Shown here in pieces: positions 22,175 to 32,012 of a DNA stretch of 38,407 bases. How positions within the stretch are numbered: the first letter of the stretch is position 1; the number at the start of each line of letters is the position of its first letter. Both the position numbers and the translations under genes were made by a program. The stretch covers positions 1 through 38,407 of the forward strand of contig KZ992506.1 in assembly GCA_003614735.1 (NCBI GenBank), given 5' to 3'. Below the pieces are notes generated by a model. It ran no database searches. It saw nothing but the letters and a program-made list of their open reading frames with translations, and had not been told where the DNA came from. This DNA is from Thamnocephalis sphaerospora. Lineage: Eukaryota > Zoopagomycota > Zoopagomycetes > Zoopagales > Sigmoideomycetaceae.

Positions 22175-23851
22175 TTACAGTTCAACGGCATGCAGATGCT
22201 TCTTGAGCGACTGCCTTTTCTGGCGCAGGCGTTCATGTCGCTCTCGCCGACGTTGCCGAATGTGAGCCAGCCGCGAAAAGACAATGCCACGTCGCCGCCT
22301 CTCCTTGTACACGCCGGCAATGAGCGACGCGACAATCGAAACGACCGCCCATGCAGCAAGCACCACGCAGTTGAGCCACATGCCGCTAGACTGCGATCCA
22401 AAGTAGATGTAGCGCAGGCCGCGTACGGCATAGTAGAAGGGCAGGCCCTTGCCGAGAAGGTAAAAGCCCGGTGCCAGGTCCTCGCTGAGAATCGCGCTGC
22501 CCGTTGTAAGAAAGATGATCAGCAGCAGCGCAGCAGGCAGCGAGAATCCGTCCAGACCAAAGAGACAGCAGAGAAGGTTGATGACGCCGATAAAGGCGCA
22601 GCCCGAGAAGAAGAGGAAGAAGAGCGCGGCCGCTGCTGGTGCGCCGTCAAACTGGTAGCCTTCCAGGCACATTGGCACCGACCAAATCATAAGGGCACAC
22701 AGGAAGAGCACTACACCGAGCACAATCTGCTTGGCCAAAAGTAGCCGGGCAATGGAAAAGACGGCATGCGGCTGCTCGTTATCGTTACCGCGACCATTTT
22801 CCACATTAGAGCTGGCGCTGGCATTGGTGGTGTCGTCTGCAGAGTCTGCCGTTGCGCTACGGGACCGCTGCGATGCTTCGCGGATTTCCTGGTCGTCATC
22901 ACCGACGCTTACATCCGCGTTATCGTCCTCGTCATCCGAGTCGGCATCAATGTTCACGCGTGCAGCGTCAAAGTTTGGTCGCGGCTCTTCGATGCGCGCA
23001 ACATCAACCGCGCCGCTCTGTGATTGCTTGCCATTTGTGTGACCAAATGCGATCGGATCGCCCAGCATAAAGCGGTGCATGATCGTCACAATGCCGATGC
23101 AGCTGATGTACAGAACCAGTGGCGAGATGTAGGCCGCAAAGTTCTGGCCATAGCGATTCACCGGATGCAGCACCGTGTTGACTGTGCCAAGGGGCTCAAT
23201 CCAGAATGCAGGCACCATGGCATTGCGCGTCTGCTGGGCCGCTGGGCCGCTCAGCATACGCGTGGTCATGCCGCGGTTGATACCAGAAAGCAGGCGGGTA
23301 ATGGCACCGCCCACCATCGAGTCGCTACCGTAGTTTCTTCCCTGGTCGTGTATAAACTCGACCTGCATCTGATGGTATGGCGCCGCTTCGGTGCCGTTGG
23401 GCGCTTGAAATGCTGTAACATAGTCCATGCTGAAGCTGGGTGGAATGTAGAGTGCAAACTGATAGTCTCCCTCATCAACGTGGCTCAGCAGTGTGTCACG
23501 TGTTTCCGTGCTCGCATCAAGCATGCGCCAGTCCAGAGGCACCTGGTCTTGGCCAACTAGCTGTCCAACAATTTGCTCGCCCATGGGGCGGCCGCCGGTT
23601 GCTTGGTTGAGCATCGCCTGCGTGGCTGCGGGCATTGCGTCCAGTTGGAAGCCGCGGTCTGCATTGAGCACACCAACGGTCACCTTGGACAGCTGGGTGA
23701 GCGGATTCCACAGCGAGCCGAGATAGAGCCAGGTGTAGGCGTACATGATTAATATGACGCACAGGAAGCCGCCTGCGTTGATTGGATTCACTAGGCTGGC
23801 CAGCGCAAAGCGCGGCGGGCGCTCACGCGGCGCAGTCTTTCTGCGATGCAT
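22175..23851 (-). CDS. SNG1/DUF3533-like multispanning membrane protein
   Basis: An intronless 558-residue protein. One membrane segment near residues 28-48 (GGFLCVILIMYAYTWLYLG) is followed by WNPL and a soluble outside domain with VGVLNADRGF and ALYIPPSF. Further segments lie near 238-258, 370-396, 404-430, 434-452 and 490-514, separated by an acidic, Ser-rich cytosolic loop (about 275-362). The tail is strongly basic with repeated RQRRRERHERLRQKRQ-like residues. This is the layout of the fungal SNG1 (nitrosoguanidine resistance) / DUF3533 family, distantly related to ABC-2 type and YhgE/Pip membrane proteins. Substrate is unknown; yeast Sng1 affects drug resistance and lipid asymmetry. The start at 23851 (MHRRKTAPRERPPR) was chosen; an in-frame ATG at 23878 would add nine residues. 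Lack of introns is unusual here. Confidence 0.82.
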   Translation of the reverse strand: MHRRKTAPRERPPRFALASLVNPINAGGFLCVILIMYAYTWLYLGSLWNPLTQLSKVTVGVLNADRGFQLDAMPAATQAMLNQATGGRPMGEQIVGQLVGQDQVPLDWRMLDASTETRDTLLSHVDEGDYQFALYIPPSFSMDYVTAFQAPNGTEAAPYHQMQVEFIHDQGRNYGSDSMVGGAITRLLSGINRGMTTRMLSGPAAQQTRNAMVPAFWIEPLGTVNTVLHPVNRYGQNFAAYISPLVLYISCIGIVTIMHRFMLGDPIAFGHTNGKQSQSGAVDVARIEEPRPNFDAARVNIDADSDDEDDNADVSVGDDDQEIREASQRSRSATADSADDTTNASASSNVENGRGNDNEQPHAVFSIARLLLAKQIVLGVVLFLCALMIWSVPMCLEGYQFDGAPAAAALFFLFFSGCAFIGVINLLCCLFGLDGFSLPAALLLIIFLTTGSAILSEDLAPGFYLLGKGLPFYYAVRGLRYIYFGSQSSGMWLNCVVLAAWAVVSIVASLIAGVYKERRRRGIVFSRLAHIRQRRRERHERLRQKRQSLKKHLHAVEL

Positions 23852-24439
23852 AGCACTACTAGGAGAGATGTGATGCAAGGGTGGATAGGTAGTGGCGTCG
23901 AAATAGCTGCCAGCGAGATTCTAGCTTCTCTGGCGCGCACAGATGCCGATTCGTGATGATAGGTTGGAAATAGGTGCCGAGCAAGAGCTGGCTGCGTGCC
24001 CAATGTTTGACCAAGTTAAATGCGCTGCTACACCTCAAGCTGCGTGGCGGTACATTAGTATTGCCGCGCCGCTGCCGTCGACCTAGCGTAATAGCGTGGT
24101 TGCAAAACGTAATGCCGATTTTGCGCCTCTGTAGCGTCGCAGCACATTGGAAACCAATCCACGTGCCTAAAGCCACCAGGTTTTGCTACAGCAAAAGTTT
24201 ACATGCACACGGGTTACTATTGTTACCCTGCGTTACACGCATTGCTGCATTGGGCTATCGCTGCGTTGCTGGCCTGCCGAGACCTCTCGACAAGGACTTG
24301 TTAGCGGCGCCGTGTGGTCCGTTGTATCGCGATCGCTGCCGAATACAGAGCGGCTATTAGCGCTTGCACCGGCAGCGTTGAGCAAACTGGCCGCACTCGG
24401 ATGCCTGAGCCGGAGTGGAGGTGGCACAGGACGCTGACC
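23852..24439. other. Upstream region of the SNG1-like gene
   Basis: Likely carries the promoter of the SNG1-like gene. No TATA box stands out. A TCCTAG acceptor-like site occurs just upstream of the start, so a leader intron is possible. No gene recognised. Confidence 0.35.
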
Positions 24440-25160
24440 GGTTAGAGAAAGGGCAGACCATCGGAGAGGCCGCTGGTAATCATCCCGCTGATTGCCGTAA
24501 AAAGCGTCATCCACAGCGACGTTTCAGGCAGCGGGAGCTATCAGCGCCGAACACATGGCAAGCGAATTTCGAAAAGGTCAAGATGATAGGCAATAGCACA
24601 TGAAAGCGCAAAGGGCGAGCTGTCGGCCCTGTACTCGCCGAAAAGCATTGGCACCGAGAAAGCAGCAGATAGTGGCCAGATGCCTGGCGAGCACTGTCGC
24701 GGTCGCAAAGGTAGACTAGGAGCACTCGCTGTTTCAGCTGTAAGGCCATAAATGGCCGGCGCCCGGATCCGCAACAATGTGCTGGCACTCGGTGGCAACG
24801 ACGACTGTGCGGCCAATGAATACGATGTCCAAGTAGGTGATAGCGGTAGGTTCAAACACTTTGCTACACCGACTGGGCACGCGGATTACAAGCGTGATGC
24901 TGGCATGATAGCTTGACAACGAATCAGCATCTTCCTGTCTCGTCAGTCCTCGCCCACAACGGAAAGCGACCCCGAGTAGGATGGGCCATACCACATGTGG
25001 TTTTTTCGACAGGAGCTGATGCAAAATTGCAGCTTTCAGACATGACAGCGAGATGCCCATGTGCGGCTGTCCGTTGGAGCGGATGATCAGGTGAATATGC
25101 AATACATTTGTGCCTTCTGTCACGCCACTACACTTTTCCCATAAAATCATTGTCATTCAT
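24440..25160 (-). pseudogene. Decayed partial copy of the adjacent SNG1/DUF3533-like gene
   Basis: Short frames on the minus strand match the neighbour gene in the same order. IHLIIRSNGQPH...KAAILHQLL (near 25060) parallels VEFIHDQGRNYG...GAITRLL; ITYLDIVFIG...DPGAGH (near 24770-24840) parallels ISPLVLYISCIG...DPIAFGH; SVPMLFGEYRADSSPFAL (near 24600-24660) parallels SVPMCLEGYQFDGAPAAA; LFTAISGMITSG...DGLPF (near 24450-24520) parallels FLTTGSAILSED...KGLPF. The pieces lie in at least three frames with stops between them. The first roughly 150 residues and the first membrane segment have no counterpart, because the next gene ends at 25194. This points to a truncated tandem duplicate. Identity is low by eye and was judged from translations only, so an unrelated membrane-protein remnant is possible. 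Confidence 0.45.
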
Positions 25161-25193
25161 CTGTTGTGCGCACGCGGGCCTAGTTGGAAATGG

Positions 25194-28087
25194 CTAATTT
25201 CTGCGATGCATAATTCTTTGCAGCTGCCTGATGGTGTTGAGCAGCCGTGGCACCTGATCGCTGCCCGTAAACGTTTTTGGCGTATAGTCAGGAATGTGGC
25301 CGACAGGTGCAACCGCGTTCTTGTCCAGCTCATACTGCCACATTTTGGGATAGAGCTAAAAGCGGTGGTGCAGCGTAGAGACACAGCGCATAACATATCA
25401 TGTTGGCAACTAGTGATGCAGCGAAGTGTACGCCCCGCACTTACCGAAATGCTGTATGTGTGATGGCTTGGCTTACTATCCAGCTTTATCACATTGTCAC
25501 GTAGATCTTTCTCGGCATCTCGATCCCAAAACTCCGTATGGGTCACCTCGACGTAGTATTCCTCGTTGGATTCAAACAGTGTGCGCGTTTTGCGACAAAC
25601 ACGGTCTACTACCAAGTCCACCGTGTTGCTGAACATGAATGCGTTCTTCCTAGGTGCCCAGCATAAGCGCGACATCAGACCAAGCTCATGGATAGATTGC
25701 CGCTGCAAACAACACCTACTCGATCTTGGTACGCCTGATCAGTACGCTGTGCATCGAGTCGGGATCATGGGTACCGGTCATCCACATGATGCCCTCTAGC
25801 TGCCAGTCCATATGACTGGCCAGGTGGTGAGTAGAACGCTCTCTGTACAAGGCTACACAGCGCCAGCCTACCCTGACACATTATATCCGGTGTAAGCCAT
25901 AGGACGATGCTCAAAGTAGCTGCAGGACCAGTTGGACAGCCGTCCGTCCTTTGTGTATCGAGCAAAAATCTTGGTGCGCTGCCAGTTCACAACCTGGCGC
26001 ATGTTATCGGGATTATACGTGCAGTGCAGCGTATATGAAACGCGATGTTGATCGTAGACTTCCTTGAAGGTGCGTGGTAGATTGTTTTTAAAGTGCTCAA
26101 TCTCTTGACGCGACTGTGTCACGCTGTAGTGATTACATGATTACCACGATGGAATGTTCTACGTTGGTAGCGGATATCGTACCCAGTATGCACAGGCAAA
26201 CCTACCAGCGTGAAAACATCTCCATACCCCCCTGACCCTCGATCACATCCTTCAAAGCGTGGGATACCTCCAAAGGTTCGCCACCAGACACGGCGCCCAC
26301 GATAAACGCAGTTCCAAACCTGTTTGCCAAGGTCAAGGCGCAAGCGGTCAATTAAACGCAGCCGTGCCATTCACGCGACCAAACTCACCGCACGCGCAGC
26401 CTTACTTCGCCGTCGTGCAACCGCGCATCATTGACAAAATCATCGATACACCCGGTTATGCGCTCCTGTAGCATGTCATTGGCCCTAGCACGGCAGATCC
26501 GCGCGTGTGTAAGCCAAGTCCAAAAGAACGGCAGTTACCTGGCATCGCGGTCACTGTTTGACCAATCCACTCGCTACACACCTTTTGCAGCGATGCTGCC
26601 AGTCGTCATCATAGTGGGTCACCTCGCTGAACATTGAAAGCGTCGGCCTTGGACCGGATACATGCATCATTTCCAGTGGCGTCACCTCATTATCCGGAGC
26701 ATGTGTCAGAACAACCATTACTGGGTGTCTTGTCGGCATAAATGAGCCTCCAATCGTTTTCACAGGCATGTGCATCTACAACGGACTGGTGAGCTCGGTT
26801 GTGCACAAGCAAATAGGCCGGCATCTGCTATTCTGCGCCATCGGTTCGGCTGTCACTATAGCAGCACCGCCTACGTACCCGCTTTATATAGTGCACCTTG
26901 AGCCGCCGAATGACTTTTTCCAGAATCTCTCTGTTGGGTGCGCTCACTTTAAGCGCCTATGCTTTCTGTTAACATGCTGCAAGTAGCCGCTATAGCGTCA
27001 GGAGACCCACTTTTGCACCGTCACTCAGCTCAATGTGGCACGACAACTCCTGGCGTAATTCACGGAGTGGCTTATCTTGCGGGCCAATGACGCGATGCAC
27101 AGGAAAAGTCACATTCCTAGGATCGGGAAATATAAAGTACGCCAGGTGACTCTTGGGCGCATCGGGGAGCTCTGCCATCGTCTTGGGGGAAAGCATGCTG
27201 TGACGCTCGCCGCGCTCCTCGCGCCGGATATCCGATATCTTTGGAATGGCCTCTCCACGATCTTGCTTTGACTTGGTTCGCCTCTTCTGGTTCATGTCTT
27301 GGTTCTATTTGATCCGGCGGTAATAGCAGCCCAAACAGTGCAGATCAGCCTCCAATGCGACGAATATGTCTGTGTCTTTCCGTCTACAAACCTCGGCCAG
27401 ATACTGAAGACGCTTATCCCATATGTGCGCAATGTCGTAGATCACATCCTCGTCGCCCCAGAACCAGATTTCCTATATCACTGTGATCAGCATCGCATGC
27501 GCGGCGACAACTAATAGTCTGCTCGATCAGGCCTACATGAGTGCTCTTCTTAAACTCCATCCTAACGGTGGTGTTATCCTTGACTCGCTTGTAGACGCGC
27601 TTCCCCTCGCCTGTAACTGCAATCATATCTAGCGTCATAGGACACTGTGCATAGTTGAGATTAACGCTGCGTCTGCGCTGCTGCTGCAAGACCAGTCGCA
27701 TACCATTAATCGATAGTTGGGCTCTGCCTCTTGGCCTCGCATGCCGGTGCCCCACTTGTTATCGTACTCTTCAAATTCGTCGAGCCCATCGTCTTCGAGG
27801 CCATTATACAGCTCATCGCGTGTCACACCTCGTCTTCCTTGTGTCTGCCACCCTCCCTGAGACGACGACGACGACGACGGCGTCTGGCTGCCTGACCGGC
27901 GCTCCTGGTAAGCGCGCTCAGACTCGTTTGCTGCCAATTCTGAGCGTTTGGCCGCTTTTTTCCTTGCGACTGGCGCTGTCTCCAGCTTCCAATCATCGTC
28001 AAAGTCGTCGAATTCGTCTAGCGCGAGTTCGGACGCGGGTGGTGGCGGTTTTTTGGTTTGAAACGAACGTCCCCTGCGAGCGGCCAT
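25194..28087 (-). CDS. Conserved-looking protein of unknown role with KH-like modules
   Basis: Twelve exons in perfect phase give 687 residues: 28087-27704, 27644-27537, 27472-27392, 27304-27011, 26956-26879, 26775-26582, 26484-26389, 26319-26206, 26123-25872, 25815-25720, 25649-25445, 25355-25194. The first 128 residues are disordered and acidic (DEFDDFDDDWKLE, a Ser run). Two segments look like KH folds: VRMEFKKSTH-EIWFWGDEDVIYDIAHIWD, and VHRVIGPQDKPLRELRQEL-SCHIELSDGAKALKVSAPN followed by REILEKVIRRLKVHY. The C-terminal half (RVSYTLHCTYNPD, WMTGTHDPDSMH, EEYYVEVTHTEFWDRD, ALYPKMWQYELDKN-like text) is ordered and looks conserved, but I could not place it. Length and tandem KH-like modules recall fungal Sls1, a mitochondrial KH protein, yet no targeting sequence is obvious. 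The intron after 27392 uses a GTTTGT donor, and the exon near 26484 could hide an extra 15-nt microexon. Confidence 0.75.
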
Positions 28088-28299
28088 TTCGATGCTTGTC
28101 TGCAAGATTCGGCTGAGCGTGAATGTGGTTAGGAGATGGATGGGACAAAGAAGTATGGTGGCCAGCTCTACTGCTCAAGTCGTCGGCGTACATACTGCAA
28201 CGGTGACGTGTGCATACGCACCCAATCGACACTGGCGCTGAACGTAGAGAAGAAGCAAGTGCACATATGTTTAGTCTGCAAAGAAAGCTCGTACCGCGC
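28088..28299. other. Short spacer between two minus-strand genes
   Basis: A 212-bp stretch that must contain the promoter of the KH-module gene and the 3' end of the FYR gene. No other element seen. Confidence 0.4.
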
Positions 28300-30985
28300 T
28301 TAGCCAGTGAGAAAGGCCAGCTTCATCACACTGCTGTCGCGCACTTCGCCGCTCTCAGATGGCGGTGGCTGCGACGCCGGCCCTGGCGATGGCTGTGGCG
28401 GCACACCCGACTGTTGTCGCTGTGGTAATGACGATGGCGGCATCATGTGCGCAGGCGCTGACGACAAAGCTGGCTGTTGATGCAGTGGATGTGCGCCAAC
28501 ACCATGTACTGGCGCGCGCATCTGCGGCGCAACGAGCATGTCCATGTCCACCATAGGACGTGCACTCTGCGATGCGTGGGGATGCTGATGCGGTGGCATC
28601 GCACCATACATGTACGGTACGCCTGAGTGATCCATCGGATAGTACGGCTGCTGCTGTGGCTGAGACGACTGCGGCGGCTGCGGCGGCGGTGGCGATACCA
28701 TGGCCATACCTGGCCGACCAAATGAAGATGGCATACTGTGCTGCGTCTGCACCTGTGGTTGAGGCGGTGGTGGCGGCGGATGGGAGTAGTGGTAATGATG
28801 GGGAGCATGGGGCGGTTGCGGCGGTGGCTGGCGTGCACGCGGCCGGTGACCGCCAGCTGCAATGGCTGTGGGCCCTGGCGCCGTCAGTGCGGGCTGATTA
28901 TGGCCGGTAAATAGCTCGTCTTCCTCTTCGTCCACATCCTCCTCCTCCTCCTCCTCCTCTTCCTCCTCTTCCTCCTCCTCCTCAGAGCCACCCGGTCCGT
29001 TGGATCCTTCTACCCAGCGCTGCATGAGATAGCGTGCGCATTTGTCGGCGCCCGGCATTTCCTACAGCCGCCCAACAAATTAGTAAACTGCTGCGGGCAT
29101 GCGCGCTGTACCCGCAACCCACCTGCATCGCCTTCATCACGCTCAAATCCGACAGGCCATACAACTGCGGGCCGCTCGCGTGTGTCTTTGCGCTAAATCC
29201 TTGGCGAAGGATGCGATCAATGATCTTTTTCCATGCTCCACTGGCCGAGTTGGCCACAAATGGCTCCTCGGGAATATCTGCTGCGGTAACGCGGAACTGC
29301 ATTGTCGCGTAGACAGCCGGTAAGCGACATGCACTCACGCAAGCCTCGACCCATCACCGCCCGCTACCCTACCACCGGTGCCGATTCGCCCACGAGAATC
29401 TCGCTGGTGTACTTGACGCGCACGCGCGGGTCGTTGACGCTCAAATACATGCGCGTGCTCCGGAAACCGGCCGGGAAAATGTAGCGTTGCGTGTGATAGT
29501 TTTCACGGTCCCAGATGATTTGACCTGGGTGGCGGGACAGCGTAAGCAGAGCGTTTCCGGGCATGCATGGTCTGCTGCCATACACGCACCCATATTCTCA
29601 ATGGTAACTGCATCCACGCCACGGCCCACCGTTACAGGCAGGATCACTTGACCGTGGCTGTCCACGGGTAGCGACTGTGCGTGGGATTTGCATCCCGACA
29701 ACAGCGTAAGCATGCAAGTAAGGCGTTGGCGCATGCATCGTGTCTGCCCCAACATGGCTGCAGTGCACTTGCCTTGACCGCGCGCGCATCACTACGATTC
29801 CGCCATTTCTGCGATGTGTGCATTTGCCATCAGCTTTCCCGCTGCTTGCTCTCTTCTCAGCATTACCTACCCGCGCCCGTCGCCGCTGCTTCGGCTTGTC
29901 GCCGTGCCCATGACCGTCTGCATCCTCCATCGCGCCGTCCCCATGCCCAGCCGCTCGATTCGCGCCACTGGCGGCCAGCGCCTGCAAGTTTCCCGTCAAG
30001 CGCTGTCAGCTTCATCAGGATACCGATGGGCAGGCGTGCCACCCACCTGCTTGATGAAATACGATAGTTTTCTCCGCTTCACGCGTATCCGCAAAAACGA
30101 CTCTTCCTTTTCCGGGCAGAATTCTCGACGGATATCTGTGTGCGATATACCATGGTCAGGCAAGCGTCCGACGCAATGCAGTAGCATACGCGTCTACCTA
30201 CACTCGAAGCGATTTGGCGGCGCCATATCCTCGCCGGGTATGTGGTCGTTTACCACCACATCCTCATCATCAAATAAACCCTCATTTTCCCCCTCATCCA
30301 GCTCCTTGATCGCCTCCTTGTGGGCTGCAGTCCCGGAGGGCAGGTGGCTGTGCGTGCCATTTGAGAGTGGCGGCACGCCTGTCGCCACCGCAGCAGCAGC
30401 AGCAGTATTTGCAGCTATGGGCACCTCATAGCCAGCTTCTGTCTCCATCGTCACGGTTGTGTGCGCACTCGCCGCTTCTGCCGCCCGCTGATGCTGCTCC
30501 GTCTCGGTCTCCACGTCCTCTTCGCCAGACCTGCACACGTAGGCGTCAGACCTCGTCACCTTGGCGCTTTTCCCTACAGCACACCACTAGCACTGCAGCC
30601 ACCTACGATTCATCTGAGAGCGGATACATTTGAATATCCAGCATCATGTCAAGAATATGACTAGGAGCGAGGGCAAGACAACCAGCGATAAGCCCACAGT
30701 CGCACAGCGCTTGCTCAACGCGCAGGCACGGTCACCCACTTCTTCTCCTGCTCCAGCGTGCTCAGCCTTGCTTTCGCCTCGGCCAGGTCGCGCTGCGCGC
30801 CATCGTGTTTCTAAATGGCACCGTACGGCACCCAATCGCATCCGCCATCACCGTTACGATCCGTCGTACGCGTGTCAACACAGATTCCAGCTTGATACGC
30901 GCTACAGGCAAGAATGTGCGCGTACCTTACCCGCCGCGTAGAAGCGGTTGCGCAGGCGATAGTACTTTTCTTTATAGGTACGCAT
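28300..30985 (-). CDS. FYRN/FYRC-domain nuclear protein, TBRG1-like
   Basis: Ten exons in phase give 628 residues: 30985-30926, 30810-30740, 30660-30607, 30530-30202, 30135-30047, 29981-29871, 29674-29590, 29524-29373, 29296-29123, 29061-28300. Order: a short basic start (MRTYKEKYYRLRNRF), a coiled coil (AEAKARLSTLEQEKN), an Ala/Glu-rich linker, YIRREFCPEKEESFLRIRVK, a basic patch KPKQRRRARS, the FYRN domain (FPAGFRSTRMYLSVNDP, KYTSEILV), the FYRC domain (FRVTAADIPEEPF, SGAWKKIIDRIL, ASGPQLYGLSDLSVMKAMQ, EMPGADKCARYL), then about 16 consecutive Glu and a long Pro/Gln/His-rich tail. FYRN-FYRC modules occur in chromatin proteins such as TBRG1 and MLL. A nuclear, chromatin-linked role is inferred. 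The low-complexity tail could be an interaction region. Confidence 0.88.
28937..28985. repeat. Coding trinucleotide tract (poly-Glu)
   Basis: Tandem TCC/TCT triplets on the plus strand encode about 16 Glu in a row after the FYRC domain. Such tracts often vary in length between strains. Confidence 0.9.
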
Positions 30986-31356
30986 GATCGGAAAACGACC
31001 GTGATGCGCGGTGAAGTCGAGTGCGTGCACGCGCGCAAGGCCGCACGCACGGTAAGCTGGAGGTGCGGTGCAACAGCCAGGCGTAGAGCGCAGAAAAGGG
31101 ACAACGGAAAGAGGTGTGCGTGTGTGTGCGTGTGGACGGATGTATGCACACTGTGGCGGACTGTATACACGGCCGTGTTGACTTCAGCATACACCCACAA
31201 CACCAATGATAACGACGGTGCCCATCACCATGGAAGAGTGCATTCGTTTTATTACTGCAGCGGCTCCAGCGGTCGTCATCGCCGATGCATCGGCCACGGG
31301 CAGTGCGCGGTCTAGACAGCCTGTGCAGTCCGCGCTGTACTACTGCGGCCAAATGC
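30986..31356. other. Upstream region of the FYR gene
   Basis: Spacer between two minus-strand genes; contains a GTGTGC-rich stretch near 31110-31140 and must hold the FYR gene promoter. No further gene recognised. Confidence 0.4.
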
Positions 31357-31839
31357 CTATGCCTTTGGTGCAGGCGCCTTAAAATCGTAGTTCCAGCCAC
31401 CTACGGGCGGTGTATGCGTAGGCGCGCGCATCTGGCGTGGAAACGCCATACCGTGCTCGTAGTTGTTGGCAACCCGGTAGAGCCGCGCGTCCGCCTTGAG
31501 CAGCTCGTCGTGCGCCTCCTCCATCTTTGCCCATTGCCGTGCAAGCTCCTGGTGGTGCGCGTCAATGGTGCGCTGGCGCTCCAAAGCCCAGGCACGCTCG
31601 ATGACCTGATCCTGCGCCTTCTGCTCTTCGGACACGGTGGGCGTACGTGGGGGCGTGTCAAACAGAATGCGCTTGAGCATTTGGTTGCGCGGGTCGCCGC
31701 CCAGCGAAGCGTCGGCCGCCTTGCGCGCCTTGCTGCCCGGAGCCGCCGCCGGGGCAGCGGCGTAGGCGCGCGTGGATCGCGCAGCCCGGGTCACCTGGCG
31801 CGCTCCTGTGCGCGCAACAGTAAAAGTCCGTCCAAACAT
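31357..31839 (-). CDS. MRPL28: Mitochondrial large-subunit ribosomal protein mL40
   Basis: An intronless 160-residue protein. The N-terminus MFGRTFTVARTGARQVTRAARSTRAYAAAP is a classic mitochondrial presequence (Arg, Ala, Ser, Thr, no acidic residues). The mature part has a long amphipathic helix (RAWALERQRTIDAHHQELARQWAKMEEAHDEL by position, residues about 83-114), then LYRVANNYEHGMAFPRQMRAPT and the Trp-bearing end VGGWNYDF. This pattern fits fungal mL40 (yeast Mrpl28), a structural protein of the mitoribosome large subunit. Short, intronless and with strong codon bias. The symbol follows yeast; the family call rests on recalled conservation of the FPRQMRAPTHTPP region. Confidence 0.75.
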   Translation of the reverse strand: MFGRTFTVARTGARQVTRAARSTRAYAAAPAAAPGSKARKAADASLGGDPRNQMLKRILFDTPPRTPTVSEEQKAQDQVIERAWALERQRTIDAHHQELARQWAKMEEAHDELLKADARLYRVANNYEHGMAFPRQMRAPTHTPPVGGWNYDFKAPAPKA

Positions 31840-32012
31840 GACGCAGCGTGGAATGGCAGCCGATCGGGAAAGGGAAAGAGCGCGGATTCACGATCTCGGA
31901 AAAGAAAACTACACCACGTCGCGAACAACACCGCTGAGGCGGAGACTGCACGCCAGCCGTACTTTATGCCCATTTCCCGCGCGTGATCTGCAGCGTACGC
32001 CACGATGACCAC

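Noticed and set aside
22280-22744. Plus-strand frame rich in Lys, Glu and Gln near the SNG1-like gene
   Set aside because: It lies wholly antisense to the conserved membrane-protein gene, and its charged residues come from reading hydrophobic codons on the opposite strand.
26496-26560. A 15-nt microexon (encoding roughly SDRDA) between exons 6 and 7 of the KH-module gene
   Set aside because: It keeps frame, but one flanking intron would be only about 28 nt, shorter than any other intron in this window. The single-intron model is simpler.
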